57,213 nucleotides of DNA. It comes from Magnetococcales bacterium DCbin4. GTDB lineage: Bacteria; Pseudomonadota; Magnetococcia; Magnetococcales; UBA8363. Every line of letters begins with the position of its first letter. The first letter of the stretch is position 1. Of the stretch, positions 28,093 through 36,430 are shown piece by piece. The notes beneath the pieces are model-generated. The model made no database searches. It was not told the origin of the DNA and saw nothing but the letters and a program-made list of their open reading frames with translations. Location: positions 1 to 57,213 of the forward strand of contig PEAN01000023.1 of the NCBI GenBank assembly GCA_002753735.1, written 5' to 3'. The translations under genes and the position numbers were made by a program.

Positions 28093-28215
28093 GAAGGCAA
28101 TGCCGGATGATAAGGTGGAATCCGCTTACGATGGGGCGCCAACCTTGGCAGGTCGGTGTTCCGCGACGGGTTCTCCCGGCATGTCAGGGAAGTCGGCTTT
28201 GCCGGCTTTTTTTTT
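28093..28215 (+). ncRNA. Candidate structured leader or small RNA before rimP
   Basis: A putative transcript from the promoter at 28060-28087 would be closed by ATGCCGG (28100-28106) pairing with CCGGCAT (28176-28182). It would end in a terminator hairpin at 28190-28215. Rho-independent termination 109 nt before rimP suggests either a free small RNA of about 120 nt or an attenuator for the operon. No match to a known riboswitch or to 4.5S/6S RNA was recognised. Confidence 0.35.
28190..28215 (+). terminator. Intrinsic terminator upstream of rimP
   Basis: The stem AAGTCGGC (28190-28197), loop TTT and GCCGGCTT (28201-28208) are followed by a run of nine T. It lies inside the leader of the rimP operon rather than at a gene end, so it may act as an attenuator. 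Confidence 0.6.
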
Positions 28216-28323
28216 ATCTTGAGGTGCAGTGCGGATCTTGCGGATTGAATTTTGAACGGGTGCGGAGGGCGTGCCCGAGCGCAACATTCAATCCCATGCA
28301 ACCCGCACCGGGCACGATTAAGG

Positions 28324-28818
28324 ATGGGACTTGAGGTCGTGTCCAATCTTCTGGATGAACTTTCATCTTTGGCCCAGCAGGCGGCCCGGGCGGCCGGTTG
28401 CGAACTGGTCGATCTCCAGTACGTCAAGGATGGACGGTCGTGGTTTTTACGTCTGTTCGTGGAACGGGTGGATGGTACTTCTCCGACCATTGAGGAGTGT
28501 GCCCGTGTCAGTGACCACGCCGAGGGGCTTTTGGATGTCCGTGATCCCCTGCCGCATCCGTATCGCCTGGAGGTTTCCTCTCCCGGCCTGGAGCGGGTGC
28601 TGAAAAAGAAAGAGGATTTCATCCGTTTTTCCGGGAGATCGATCCGGCTTCAATCCCTTCACGGCATCCCTGTTGCAGATGACGCCGTCAAACAGCGCAA
28701 TTTCAAAGGGGTTCTTGAAGGGGTCGAAGGGGAAGATGTGATTTTGCGGGTGCGGGAAATGCGATTGGCGATACCGTTGACGGAGATTGGCCGGGCCAAT
28801 CTTGAACTGGAACTTTAA
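28324..28818 (+). CDS. rimP: Ribosome maturation factor RimP
   Basis: RimP binds S12 and assists 30S assembly. The 164-aa product shows the family N-domain (AARAAGCELVDLQYVKDGRSWFLRLFVE) and the linker YRLEVSSPGLERVLKKKEDF. The C-terminal SH3-like domain contains RNFKGVLEGVEGEDV. ATG 28324 (MGLEVVSNLL) is preferred over the longer frame from 28252 because the extra residues are not family-like. Its SD is weak and closely spaced. It is the first gene of the conserved rimP-nusA-infB order and lies downstream of a leader with a terminator hairpin. Spacing to nusA is about 33 nt. Confidence 0.93.
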   Translation: MGLEVVSNLLDELSSLAQQAARAAGCELVDLQYVKDGRSWFLRLFVERVDGTSPTIEECARVSDHAEGLLDVRDPLPHPYRLEVSSPGLERVLKKKEDFIRFSGRSIRLQSLHGIPVADDAVKQRNFKGVLEGVEGEDVILRVREMRLAIPLTEIGRANLELEL

Positions 28819-28850
28819 AAAAAACATCCGAATAAAATGGACAGCCATTC

Positions 28851-30416
28851 ATGAGTGTGGAGATACTTCAATACGCCGAACAACTCGCCCGGGAACGGGG
28901 GATTCGACGCGAAGTGGTGATTGAGGCCATGGAAGTGGCCATTGAAACCGCATCGCGCAAAAAGTACGGGACACACAAAAATATCAAGGCGAACTTCGAT
29001 AACAAGGCGGGGGCCTTTCGCATCAACCAATTGCGCGAGGTGGTCGAATCGGAAGATTCGGACAACTTTGAAGGAGAGGATACCCAGATCATCCTGGCCG
29101 ATGCCAAGGTGTTGAATCCCGAAGCGAAGGTGGGTGATTTCATCGCCGAGGAACTGCCGCCCATCGAGTTTGGACGCATCGCCGCCCAGACGGCCAAACA
29201 GGTGATCGTGCAAAAGGTGCGCGAAGCGGAGCGGGCGAGCATTTTCAAGGAGTATATTGATCGCAAAGGGCAACTGGTCAACGGTGTCGTCAAGCGTGTG
29301 GAGCGCAACAACATCTATGTCGATCTGGGACGGGCCTCCGCCTTTCTGCCCCATGAGCATCAGTTGCCGCGGGAACATTATCGCCAGGGGGATCGGATCC
29401 GTGCCTACATCCATGAAATCAGGGATGTGACGCGCGGGCCACAAATCATCCTTTCCCGCACCGAACCCATGATGGTCATGCGTCTGTTCGAAATGGAAGT
29501 TCCGGAAATCTACGACGGGATCGTCGAAATCCGGGCCGTGGCCCGGGATCCGGGCTATCGCAGTAAAATTGCGGTCCGTTCAAATGATCCCCATGTCGAT
29601 CCCGTGGGTGCCTGTGTCGGTATTCGCGGTTCCCGGGTTCAGGGGGTGGTGACCGAATTGCAGGGGGAACGGATCGACATCATCGAATGGTCTTCCGATC
29701 CGGCGGTATTTGTCTGCAACGCCCTGGCACCGGCCGAAGTGGCCAAGGTGGTGGTGGATGAGGAGGATCGCAACATCAGGGTGGTGGTGGCCAGCGATCA
29801 ACTGTCATTGGCCATCGGCCGCCGGGGACAGAATGTCCGGCTGGCCGCCGATCTGACCGGCTGGCGCATCGACATCATTACCGAAGCGGAAGAGTCTTCG
29901 AGCCGGGTCGAGGAATTCCAGGCACTGACCAAGGAATTCATGGTAAAACTCGATCTCGACGAGGAGGTTGCCGGGTCGCTGGTTCATGAAGGGTTCACCT
30001 CGCTGGAAGAGGTGGCGTACATACCATTGGAAGAGTTGGGGTCCATCGAGGGTTTTGATGAGGAGATTGCGCAGGAGTTGCGCAATCGCGCCCGGGATCA
30101 TCTGCTTCAGAGCGCACTGGAAACCGAGGAACGCAAGGCGGAACTCAAGGTCGATCCCCGATTGGTTCGCTTGCCGGGGTTGTCGGATGCCATGACCATT
30201 GCGCTGGCGGAAAAGGGAATCGGCAATCTGGAGGATTTGGCCGATCTGTCGACCGACGAACTCCTTGAGGCGACAGGTGCGTTGCTCGATACGACATCGG
30301 CCGAGGCATTGATCCTCGAAGCCAGGAAACAGGCAGGTTGGTTTGAAAATGAAGGGCCATCGGAAACCGGGACCGGAAAGGGAACCACGCAATCCGTCGG
30401 GGGATCGGGTTCCTGA
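28851..30416 (+). CDS. nusA: Transcription termination/antitermination factor NusA
   Basis: NusA binds RNA polymerase and modulates pausing, termination and antitermination. The N-terminal domain covers about the first 130 residues. An S1 domain follows (GQLVNGVVKRVERNNIYVDLGRASAFLP), then two KH domains (DPVGACVGIRGSRVQGVVTEL, then LAIGRRGQNVRLAADLTGW). The acidic C-terminal helix-hairpin repeats have LEELGSIEGFDEEIAQELRNRA. The total of 521 aa is slightly longer than E. coli NusA. It precedes the YlxR gene, with which it overlaps by up to 68 nt. Confidence 0.97.
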   Translation: MSVEILQYAEQLARERGIRREVVIEAMEVAIETASRKKYGTHKNIKANFDNKAGAFRINQLREVVESEDSDNFEGEDTQIILADAKVLNPEAKVGDFIAEELPPIEFGRIAAQTAKQVIVQKVREAERASIFKEYIDRKGQLVNGVVKRVERNNIYVDLGRASAFLPHEHQLPREHYRQGDRIRAYIHEIRDVTRGPQIILSRTEPMMVMRLFEMEVPEIYDGIVEIRAVARDPGYRSKIAVRSNDPHVDPVGACVGIRGSRVQGVVTELQGERIDIIEWSSDPAVFVCNALAPAEVAKVVVDEEDRNIRVVVASDQLSLAIGRRGQNVRLAADLTGWRIDIITEAEESSSRVEEFQALTKEFMVKLDLDEEVAGSLVHEGFTSLEEVAYIPLEELGSIEGFDEEIAQELRNRARDHLLQSALETEERKAELKVDPRLVRLPGLSDAMTIALAEKGIGNLEDLADLSTDELLEATGALLDTTSAEALILEARKQAGWFENEGPSETGTGKGTTQSVGGSGS

Positions 30417-30981
30417 GGAACCGGTTCGGATGTGTGCGGTCAGCCGGGTCCGGTATCCGCAACGTCAATTGTTGCGGTTTGTCACATCGCCTGAAGGGGC
30501 GCTGGTCGAGGATATCACCGGTCGATTGCCGGGACATGGCCTTTATGTGTGGCCGACGGTGGATCATATTGTCCGTCTGTTGCGCAAACAGGGGGGGGGT
30601 GTTGGGCCGGAGGGGCCGGAGGGGGTGATCCGGCGTTGCGGCGAGGGGTTGTCGCGCAGATTTTTGGAAGGGTTGGGATTGGCGAGGCGGGCAGGGGTGA
30701 TACGGCGGGGTTTGCGTGAGGTGGAGGCGCTTCTCGATGGGGGGCATCGGCCTTTGTTGATCCTGGCTGGCGATATCGCAGCCCATTCCCGGCAAAAGTT
30801 TGCCGGGGTGGTCCATCGGCATGAGGTGACCGGGTGGGTTGAGTTGTTGGATGGTGATCGCCTGGGGGCTGCCTGTGGTTGGTCGCATACGGTGATTTTG
30901 GCCGTGAACGATTCCGGTTTGGCGGACCGGTTGCGGATTGACGCCTTGCGGTGGCGGACGTTTCACTCCGACCTACTGTAA
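30349..30981 (+). CDS. YlxR-like RNA-binding protein fused to L7Ae-type domain
   Basis: The N-terminal half resembles YlxR (DUF448): EEPVRMCAVSRVRYPQRQLLRFV with the RxC start, then GHGLYVWPTVDHI. The second half, from about GEGLSRRFLEGLGLARRAGVIRRG, resembles the L7Ae/YlxQ ribosomal-type RNA-binding fold (HRPLLILAGDIAAHSRQKF, then LAVNDSGLADRL). The pair is normally two adjacent genes between nusA and infB, so this looks like a natural fusion. The start is ambiguous: ATG 30349 overlaps the nusA end, while ATG 30430 has a good SD (GAGGAA, nine bases upstream) but would truncate the YlxR motif. Confidence 0.75.
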   Translation: MKGHRKPGPEREPRNPSGDRVPEEPVRMCAVSRVRYPQRQLLRFVTSPEGALVEDITGRLPGHGLYVWPTVDHIVRLLRKQGGGVGPEGPEGVIRRCGEGLSRRFLEGLGLARRAGVIRRGLREVEALLDGGHRPLLILAGDIAAHSRQKFAGVVHRHEVTGWVELLDGDRLGAACGWSHTVILAVNDSGLADRLRIDALRWRTFHSDLL

Positions 30982-30983
30982 AA

Positions 30984-33900
30984 ATGGGTTTCAAGTTGAA
31001 ACGTGAGTTGCGTTGTTTCAAGTCATTCAAACCGGTGGAGATTGATCTTTTGAGTGAGTCCAAGAAGATCGAAGAGGAAGGCAAGCTGCGTCTCAAGGCG
31101 CCACGTCGCATTGTGCTCAGGAAGACCGTTGAAGGCGGGTCCATCAAGCAAAACTTCTCCCATGGGAGGAGCAAGAGTGTCGTGGTTGAGGTTCGGCGTA
31201 AAAAGACATTCGTAAAAGCCGGTGACAGCCAGGATGGATCGGAGGTGATGGATGCAGCGCATGCGCACCACCTTTCGGGACAAAAGGGGGCGGAGGATTC
31301 CAAGGGATTGGCCGGTCCGGATGCCCAGAACCGATCCAAACACCAGGTATTGACCCCATTGACCCCGGATGAGCGCAAGCGTCTGCGCCAGGAGCAGGAG
31401 GATTTCCGGGAACGCCAATCGGCGGAGGAGGAGGCGGGTCCATCGGTTGTCGAGGGGGATTCCGAATTCCGGTTGGAACGGGAAGCGGCGGCTCAGGCGG
31501 AGGGTGACGCATCTCCTGACGGGGATCATGAGGCCCTGGATCAGGGTTCCGTGGCGGAAATGTCGGAGGAAGTGTCTGCCGAGGAAGTGACCGCGGGCGA
31601 GGAGACTGCCGGGGGTGGGGTCGCCGAAGCGTCAGCGGGGGAAGGGACCGTCGGGGAAGGGATGGGGAAAACGGTTGGGGATGAGGCTGGGATGGAGGTT
31701 TCGGTTGGCGTTGAATCATCTTCTGCGCCAGCAACGCCTGCTGAGGTTGTGGTCGAGACGATGGCACGGGATGAGAAGGGGTTGGTGCGTACTGGACCGG
31801 CGTTGGATTCTTCGGAGCCAAAAGAGGCCATGACCACGGATCTGCCACCGGTTGCAGAGCGTCTGTCATCGGGGAGGGATGAGGGGGTCAAGGTTGAGGT
31901 GGAGGCTTCGGTGAAGGTCGGAAAGCCTGCACAGGCGGTTGCCGGTTCTGCGAAACCGCGGGAGGGCCAGCCCCAACGTGTGGCGAAGGAGACGGCGCCT
32001 GGCAAACCGGCGCGGGAAGAAATGGAAGAGGTCGTGACGGGATCTGCACGTCCGGCTCATCCCGCGAAACCGGGGCCTGCGACCTCGGCTTCCAGGGATG
32101 TGCATCGTAACATCGACCGCGTCGCGGTGGATAGCAGCGAGCCGCGGCGTGTGGATGACGAGGTGGACAAGTTTGGTCAAAAGAAAAAGATGACCCGGGC
32201 GCAGAAGGAAGATGTGGCGCGGAAGAAGACTGAGGCTTTGGTGACCAAACGATTGGCGCAATTGGATGAATTGCGCGAACAGAAACGGTTGTTGGAAGAA
32301 CGGCGCAAGATCGAGACCGAAGAGGGGCAGGGACGCAAAACGCTCAAGACCAAGGTCAAACGGAAAGGGCGGAAATCGACCGATCCCGAGGCGGACAAGG
32401 CGCTCAATCCCCGCAAGGGACGTCATGGCCGTGGCAAGGGGGGACGAGGCGGTCGTGAGGAGGTATTTCAAACCCAGGCCATGCAGGTGGGGCCTGTGGT
32501 GCGTGATGTCATCATTCCTGAAACCATCACGGTCGCGGGTTTGGCGAGCCGCATGGCGGTGAAGGCTTCCGAGGTGGTCAAGCTCCTCTTTGATCAGGGG
32601 ATGATGGTGACCATCAATCAGGTATTGGACCAGGACACGGCGGTATTGGTGGTCGAGGAACTGGGGCATCGGCCGAAGACAGTCTCGGAAGAGGCGGACA
32701 TCGTTGCGGAATTGACCGAAGCGACCGATTCCGACGATGATCGGATCGAACGGCCGCCGGTGGTGACGATCATGGGGCATGTCGATCATGGCAAGACGTC
32801 GTTGTTGGATGCCATACGCAAGACCGATGTCGCTTCCCGGGAGTATGGTGGCATTACCCAGCACATTGGCGCCTATCAAGTGACGTTGAAAAGTGGCGAT
32901 GCGATCACCTTTATCGACACGCCGGGTCATGCCGCCTTTACCGCGATGCGATCGCGGGGGGCGAAGGTGACCGATGTGGTGGTTTTGGTCGTGGCGGCGG
33001 ATGATGGGGTGATGCCGCAGACGGTGGAAGCGATCAATCATGCCAAGGATGCCAAGGTTCCGATCATCGTGGCGGTCAACAAGATTGACAAGGTGGGATC
33101 CAATCCCGACCGGGTCAAGCAGCAATTGACCGAATATGAACTTGTGCCCGAGGAATGGGGCGGACAAACCATTTTTGCCAATGTGTCGGCGTTGAATGGG
33201 AGCGGGGTTGAGGCTTTGGAGGAGTTGATCCTGTTGCAGGCGGAGGTTTTGGGGTTGAAGGCCAATCCCAACAAGAATGCGCGGGGGACCATCGTCGAGG
33301 CCAAACTGGACAAGGGGCGTGGGGCGGTGGCGACCTGTCTGGTGCAGAATGGCACTCTGGCGGAGGGGGATATTTTTGTCGTCGGCCAGCAATGGGGCAA
33401 GGTACGTACCCTGATCAACGACCGTGGCAAGGTGGTGCAGAAGGCGGGACCGTCGATGCCGGTGGAAATCATCGGTTTGTCGGGGGTTCCCGAGGCGGGG
33501 GATGAGTTGGTGACGGTTCAGGATGAAAAACGGGCCAAGGATATCGCCTCGTTCCGCCAGGTCAAGCTCAAGGAGCAGGAGCATTTGCGCACTGCCCAAC
33601 CGACGCAGTTGGATGATCTGTTCAACCAGATTCAAAAGGGTGAACTCGATGAGATCAAGGTCGTGGTCAAGGGGGATGTGCGTGGCTCGGTCGAGGCGGT
33701 GGCTGAATCGTTGATGAAGATTGAGCATCCCGAGATCCGGTTGAATGTGATTCATACCGGGGTGGGGGGGATCAATGAATCGGATGTGATGTTGGCGATG
33801 GCTTCTGATGCGGTGATTCTCGGATTCAATGTGCGCGCCGATGCCAAGGCACGGGAGATGGCGAAGCGGGAAAAGATTGACCTCAGGTTTTATACGGTGA

Positions 33901-34265
33901 TCTATGACCTGCTTGAAGACATGACCCGGGCCATGGAGGGGCGGTTGGCGCCGACGAAGCACGAGGTATTTTTGGGCAGTGCTTCGATTCAGGAAGTATT
34001 TCGCATCTCCAAGGTGGGCAATGTGGCGGGGTGTGTGGTCACCCAGGGGGTCATTCCGGCCAAATCCCGTATCCGGGTCTTGCGCGACAGTGTGGTCATC
34101 CATGATGGCAAATTGTTGGCCTTGAAACGGTTCAAGGATGATACCCGGGAGGTGCGTGAGGGGCAGGATTGTGGAATCAGTATTGATAAGTTCAATGATT
34201 TCAAAGCTGGAGATGTCATTGAAGCCTTTACGGTCGAGGAGGTTCGTCAGACGATCTCGGCATGA
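30984..34265 (+). CDS. infB: Translation initiation factor IF-2
   Basis: IF-2 is the GTPase that positions initiator tRNA on the 30S subunit. The product has about 1093 aa. A long Glu/Ala/Lys-rich N-terminal region (residues 60-470) precedes the G domain. That domain carries [45 protein letters not shown] and [15 protein letters not shown]. Domains III and IV follow to the C-terminus. ATG 30984 lies 2 nt after the YlxR stop; a GTG at 30951 opens the frame earlier and overlaps YlxR, and neither has a clear SD. The large low-complexity region is typical of proteobacterial IF-2. Very long open frames on the opposite strand here are shadows. Confidence 0.96.
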   Translation: MGFKLKRELRCFKSFKPVEIDLLSESKKIEEEGKLRLKAPRRIVLRKTVEGGSIKQNFSHGRSKSVVVEVRRKKTFVKAGDSQDGSEVMDAAHAHHLSGQKGAEDSKGLAGPDAQNRSKHQVLTPLTPDERKRLRQEQEDFRERQSAEEEAGPSVVEGDSEFRLEREAAAQAEGDASPDGDHEALDQGSVAEMSEEVSAEEVTAGEETAGGGVAEASAGEGTVGEGMGKTVGDEAGMEVSVGVESSSAPATPAEVVVETMARDEKGLVRTGPALDSSEPKEAMTTDLPPVAERLSSGRDEGVKVEVEASVKVGKPAQAVAGSAKPREGQPQRVAKETAPGKPAREEMEEVVTGSARPAHPAKPGPATSASRDVHRNIDRVAVDSSEPRRVDDEVDKFGQKKKMTRAQKEDVARKKTEALVTKRLAQLDELREQKRLLEERRKIETEEGQGRKTLKTKVKRKGRKSTDPEADKALNPRKGRHGRGKGGRGGREEVFQTQAMQVGPVVRDVIIPETITVAGLASRMAVKASEVVKLLFDQGMMVTINQVLDQDTAVLVVEELGHRPKTVSEEADIVAELTEATDSDDDRIERPPVVTIMGHVDHGKTSLLDAIRKTDVASREYGGITQHIGAYQVTLKSGDAITFIDTPGHAAFTAMRSRGAKVTDVVVLVVAADDGVMPQTVEAINHAKDAKVPIIVAVNKIDKVGSNPDRVKQQLTEYELVPEEWGGQTIFANVSALNGSGVEALEELILLQAEVLGLKANPNKNARGTIVEAKLDKGRGAVATCLVQNGTLAEGDIFVVGQQWGKVRTLINDRGKVVQKAGPSMPVEIIGLSGVPEAGDELVTVQDEKRAKDIASFRQVKLKEQEHLRTAQPTQLDDLFNQIQKGELDEIKVVVKGDVRGSVEAVAESLMKIEHPEIRLNVIHTGVGGINESDVMLAMASDAVILGFNVRADAKAREMAKREKIDLRFYTVIYDLLEDMTRAMEGRLAPTKHEVFLGSASIQEVFRISKVGNVAGCVVTQGVIPAKSRIRVLRDSVVIHDGKLLALKRFKDDTREVREGQDCGISIDKFNDFKAGDVIEAFTVEEVRQTISA

Positions 34266-34277
34266 TGACGTGCTGTC

Positions 34278-34562
34278 ATGACCCGGGTCGGTTTGTTGGA
34301 GGTCCGTTTGGCGCTGCATGGGATTGGCTCGCTCAAGGCGAAGAGGGGTATCATCAAAGGTTTGATGGAGCGGACCCGCAATCGGTTTCATGTGGCGGTG
34401 GCGGAGGTGGGGAGTCAGGATCTTTGGGGTACGGCCGATTTGGGGATTGCTGCGGTGAGCAGTGATGCCGTTTTGTTGCAGGGGCTCATGGAAAAGGTGG
34501 TGCGGTTTATTGAGGAACAAGGGGCTGCTGTGATTGTGGATTACCGTGTGGAGATTCTTTGA
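34278..34562 (+). CDS. YlxP-like DUF503 protein
   Basis: This small protein (94 aa) fits the DUF503/YlxP family, often found between infB and rbfA. Typical features are VGLLEVRLALHGIGSLKAKRGIIKGLMERTRNRFHVAVAEVG and a C-terminal strand VIVDYRVEIL. It starts 12 nt after infB and its stop overlaps the rbfA start by 1 nt. Molecular function is not established; the conserved context suggests ribosome-related work. Confidence 0.85.
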   Translation: MTRVGLLEVRLALHGIGSLKAKRGIIKGLMERTRNRFHVAVAEVGSQDLWGTADLGIAAVSSDAVLLQGLMEKVVRFIEEQGAAVIVDYRVEIL

Positions 34563-34921
34563 TGCGAGTCCGAACCCAGAAGGTTGGGGGCCAGATTCAA
34601 AGAGAAATTGCCGATCTGCTGTTGCGGGGGGAGATTCACGGTGTGCGGCGTGAAGGTGTGATCTCCGTGACCGGGGTGACGGTCAGTGGTGATTTGCAGG
34701 TGGCGACGGTGCATGTGACTGCCTATGGTCAACCGATCACCGAGGGGATTGAGGCGTTGAAGAAGGCGTCCGGGTTCATCCGGGGGCAGTTGGGCAAACG
34801 GATGCGGATGCGCAAGGTGCCCGAATTGCGTTTCAAGGAGGATACCTCCCTGGAATATGGCAATCGGATTGAAAAAATATTGGTTTCCCTGGCCATTCCC
34901 GCTGCCGGTGAGCAAGGGTGA
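34562..34921 (+). CDS. rbfA: 30S ribosome-binding factor RbfA
   Basis: RbfA binds the 30S subunit during late maturation. The 119-aa product has the family KH-like fold, with VGGQIQREIADLLL, VSGDLQVATVHVTAYG and IRGQLGKRMRMRKVPELRFKEDTSLEYGNRIEKIL. ATG 34562 overlaps the DUF503 stop by 1 nt and is preferred over the TTG at 34559. A repeat-like insertion separates it from truB. Confidence 0.95.
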   Translation: MRVRTQKVGGQIQREIADLLLRGEIHGVRREGVISVTGVTVSGDLQVATVHVTAYGQPITEGIEALKKASGFIRGQLGKRMRMRKVPELRFKEDTSLEYGNRIEKILVSLAIPAAGEQG

Positions 34922-34939
34922 CCTGATCGGGAACGACAA

Positions 34940-35105
34940 AACCTGGAGGATTGCCTCTGGGTTTTGGCTTGGATCTTGATTTCACATCCTCACGTGGGGC
35001 GGGTGGTTGTGTGCTCCAGGTTACCTGTCAGGGATGTAAAACCAGGATCAAACAAATTCAAAACCCTGGGACGATCCCTGAAGACCCATTTTTGATCGTT
35101 TCCGA
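34940..35105. repeat. Degraded copy of the palindromic repeat family between rbfA and truB
   Basis: The sequence AAAACCTGGAGGATTGCCTC (start) and AAAACCCTGGGACGATCCCT (towards the end), with TTGATTTCAC against AAATTCAAAACC tracts, matches the arms of the element at 1322-1697 in a diverged form. It interrupts the otherwise tight rimP-pnp operon with about 160 nt of non-coding DNA. Confidence 0.5.
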
Positions 35106-35123
35106 GTGCGGGAGATCTCAATC

Positions 35124-36059
35124 ATGGGGCGAGGTGGGGGAAAACGTCGGGGCAGGCCGATTCATGGCTGGCTGGCCATCCACAAGGAACGGGGGATGAC
35201 CTCTACCCGGGTGGTGGAACGGGTACGGCAGGTGACTCAGGCGGCCAAGGCGGGCCATGGTGGAACCCTGGATCCTTTTTCCGAGGGGTTGTTGCCGGTG
35301 GCGTTGGGTGAGGCGACCAAAACCCTGGTCCATGTCCTGGAAGGTGAAAAAAGTTATCGCTGTTGGGTTTCTTTTGGTTCGGAAACGGATACCTGTGATC
35401 CGACGGGTCGGGTGATCCAGGAGGGGGGGACGATTCCCGAACCCGCCGCCATCGAACAGGCCCTGGGGCGGTTCGTGGGGGAGATCGAACAGGTTCCTCC
35501 GGTATTTTCCGCCATTCATGTGGATGGCGAGCGGGCCTATGAAAAGGCGCGCCGGGGTGAAATCTTTGAATTGGAACCCCGGAAAATCATCATTCACGAC
35601 ATTCGGTTGGAACAGATGGATGGACCGATTGCGTGCATTGCGGTACGTAGTGGCAAGGGGGCCTACATGCGGGCCTTGGCCCGGGACCTGGGACGATTCC
35701 TGGGGTGTCCGGCGCACTTGGACCGATTGCTCAGAACCCGGACGCTTGGTTTTTCCCTGGAAGAGGGGGTGACGCTGGAGCGTTTGGAGGCGCTGGTCGC
35801 GGAACGTCGTTTTGAAGAAGTGTTATTTCCCATGGATCGAGTGCTGGACGACATCCCGGCACTTCGTCTGCGGGTTGATGCCTGGCACAAGGTCAAGAAT
35901 GGTCAGGCGGTTTGGCTTGATGCCGAAGGGTTTGAATCGGGGACGGTTCGTCTGTTGAATCCCGAGGGGCGATTTGCGGCCCTGGGGGAGTTGGCGGGGG
36001 GGACTGCGAGTGATTCACGGCGGTTGTGCAAGCTGAGGCGTTTGTTTCATCAGGCTTGA
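35124..36059 (+). CDS. truB: tRNA pseudouridine(55) synthase TruB
   Basis: TruB converts U55 of tRNA to pseudouridine. The start MGRGGGKRRGRPIHGWLAIHK leads into KERGMTSTRVVERV and the catalytic aspartate motif AGHGGTLDPFSEGLLPVALGEATK. Later motifs include RSGKGAYMRALARDLG and LRTRTLGFSLEEGVTL. The C-terminal PUA-type tail ends near residue 310. ATG 35124 is chosen over GTG 35106 because the latter adds residues overlapping a repeat. It precedes rpsO by about 50 nt. Confidence 0.95.
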   Translation: MGRGGGKRRGRPIHGWLAIHKERGMTSTRVVERVRQVTQAAKAGHGGTLDPFSEGLLPVALGEATKTLVHVLEGEKSYRCWVSFGSETDTCDPTGRVIQEGGTIPEPAAIEQALGRFVGEIEQVPPVFSAIHVDGERAYEKARRGEIFELEPRKIIIHDIRLEQMDGPIACIAVRSGKGAYMRALARDLGRFLGCPAHLDRLLRTRTLGFSLEEGVTLERLEALVAERRFEEVLFPMDRVLDDIPALRLRVDAWHKVKNGQAVWLDAEGFESGTVRLLNPEGRFAALGELAGGTASDSRRLCKLRRLFHQA

Positions 36060-36107
36060 TGCCAGGTTGGGGATTGTATCCATTACTTCCATTCGAGGAG
36101 ATGCCCG

Positions 36108-36377
36108 ATGTCGATGACCCCTGAGAGAAAGCAGCAATTGATCAAAGAGTTTGCCATCAAGGAGAAGGATACCGGTTCACCCGAGGTTCAGGTGGCCCTG
36201 TTGACGGAACGGATCAACAGTTTGACGGAACATTTGCGGGTCAACGTGAAAGACCATCATTCCCGGCGGGGATTGTTGAAAATGGTGGGTTTGAGGAGAC
36301 GGTTGCTGGCCTATGTCCAACGGAAGGACAAGGGACGCTATCAAGAATTGATCCAGAGGCTCAATCTGCGTAAATGA
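36108..36377 (+). CDS. rpsO: 30S ribosomal protein S15
   Basis: S15 binds 16S rRNA early in 30S assembly. All 89 aa match the family: [51 protein letters not shown] and the C-terminal [13 protein letters not shown] good SD (GAGGAG) precedes ATG 36108. The gene is followed by pnp, as in most proteobacteria. Confidence 0.97.
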   Translation: MSMTPERKQQLIKEFAIKEKDTGSPEVQVALLTERINSLTEHLRVNVKDHHSRRGLLKMVGLRRRLLAYVQRKDKGRYQELIQRLNLRK

Positions 36378-36430
36378 TTTGAAGCCGGCGTCGGCACGGG
36401 TGTGTCGATGAAGCGAGAAAAGAGAGTATA

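Noticed and set aside
28093-28215. Leader RNA as 4.5S/SRP RNA or an FMN or TPP riboswitch
   Set aside because: Conserved loop sequences of these RNAs could not be found; only a generic stem and terminator are visible.
31866-34520. 884-aa open frame antisense to infB
   Set aside because: It mirrors the infB codons, has His/Arg-biased composition and no family motif. It is a shadow of a G/C-rich gene.
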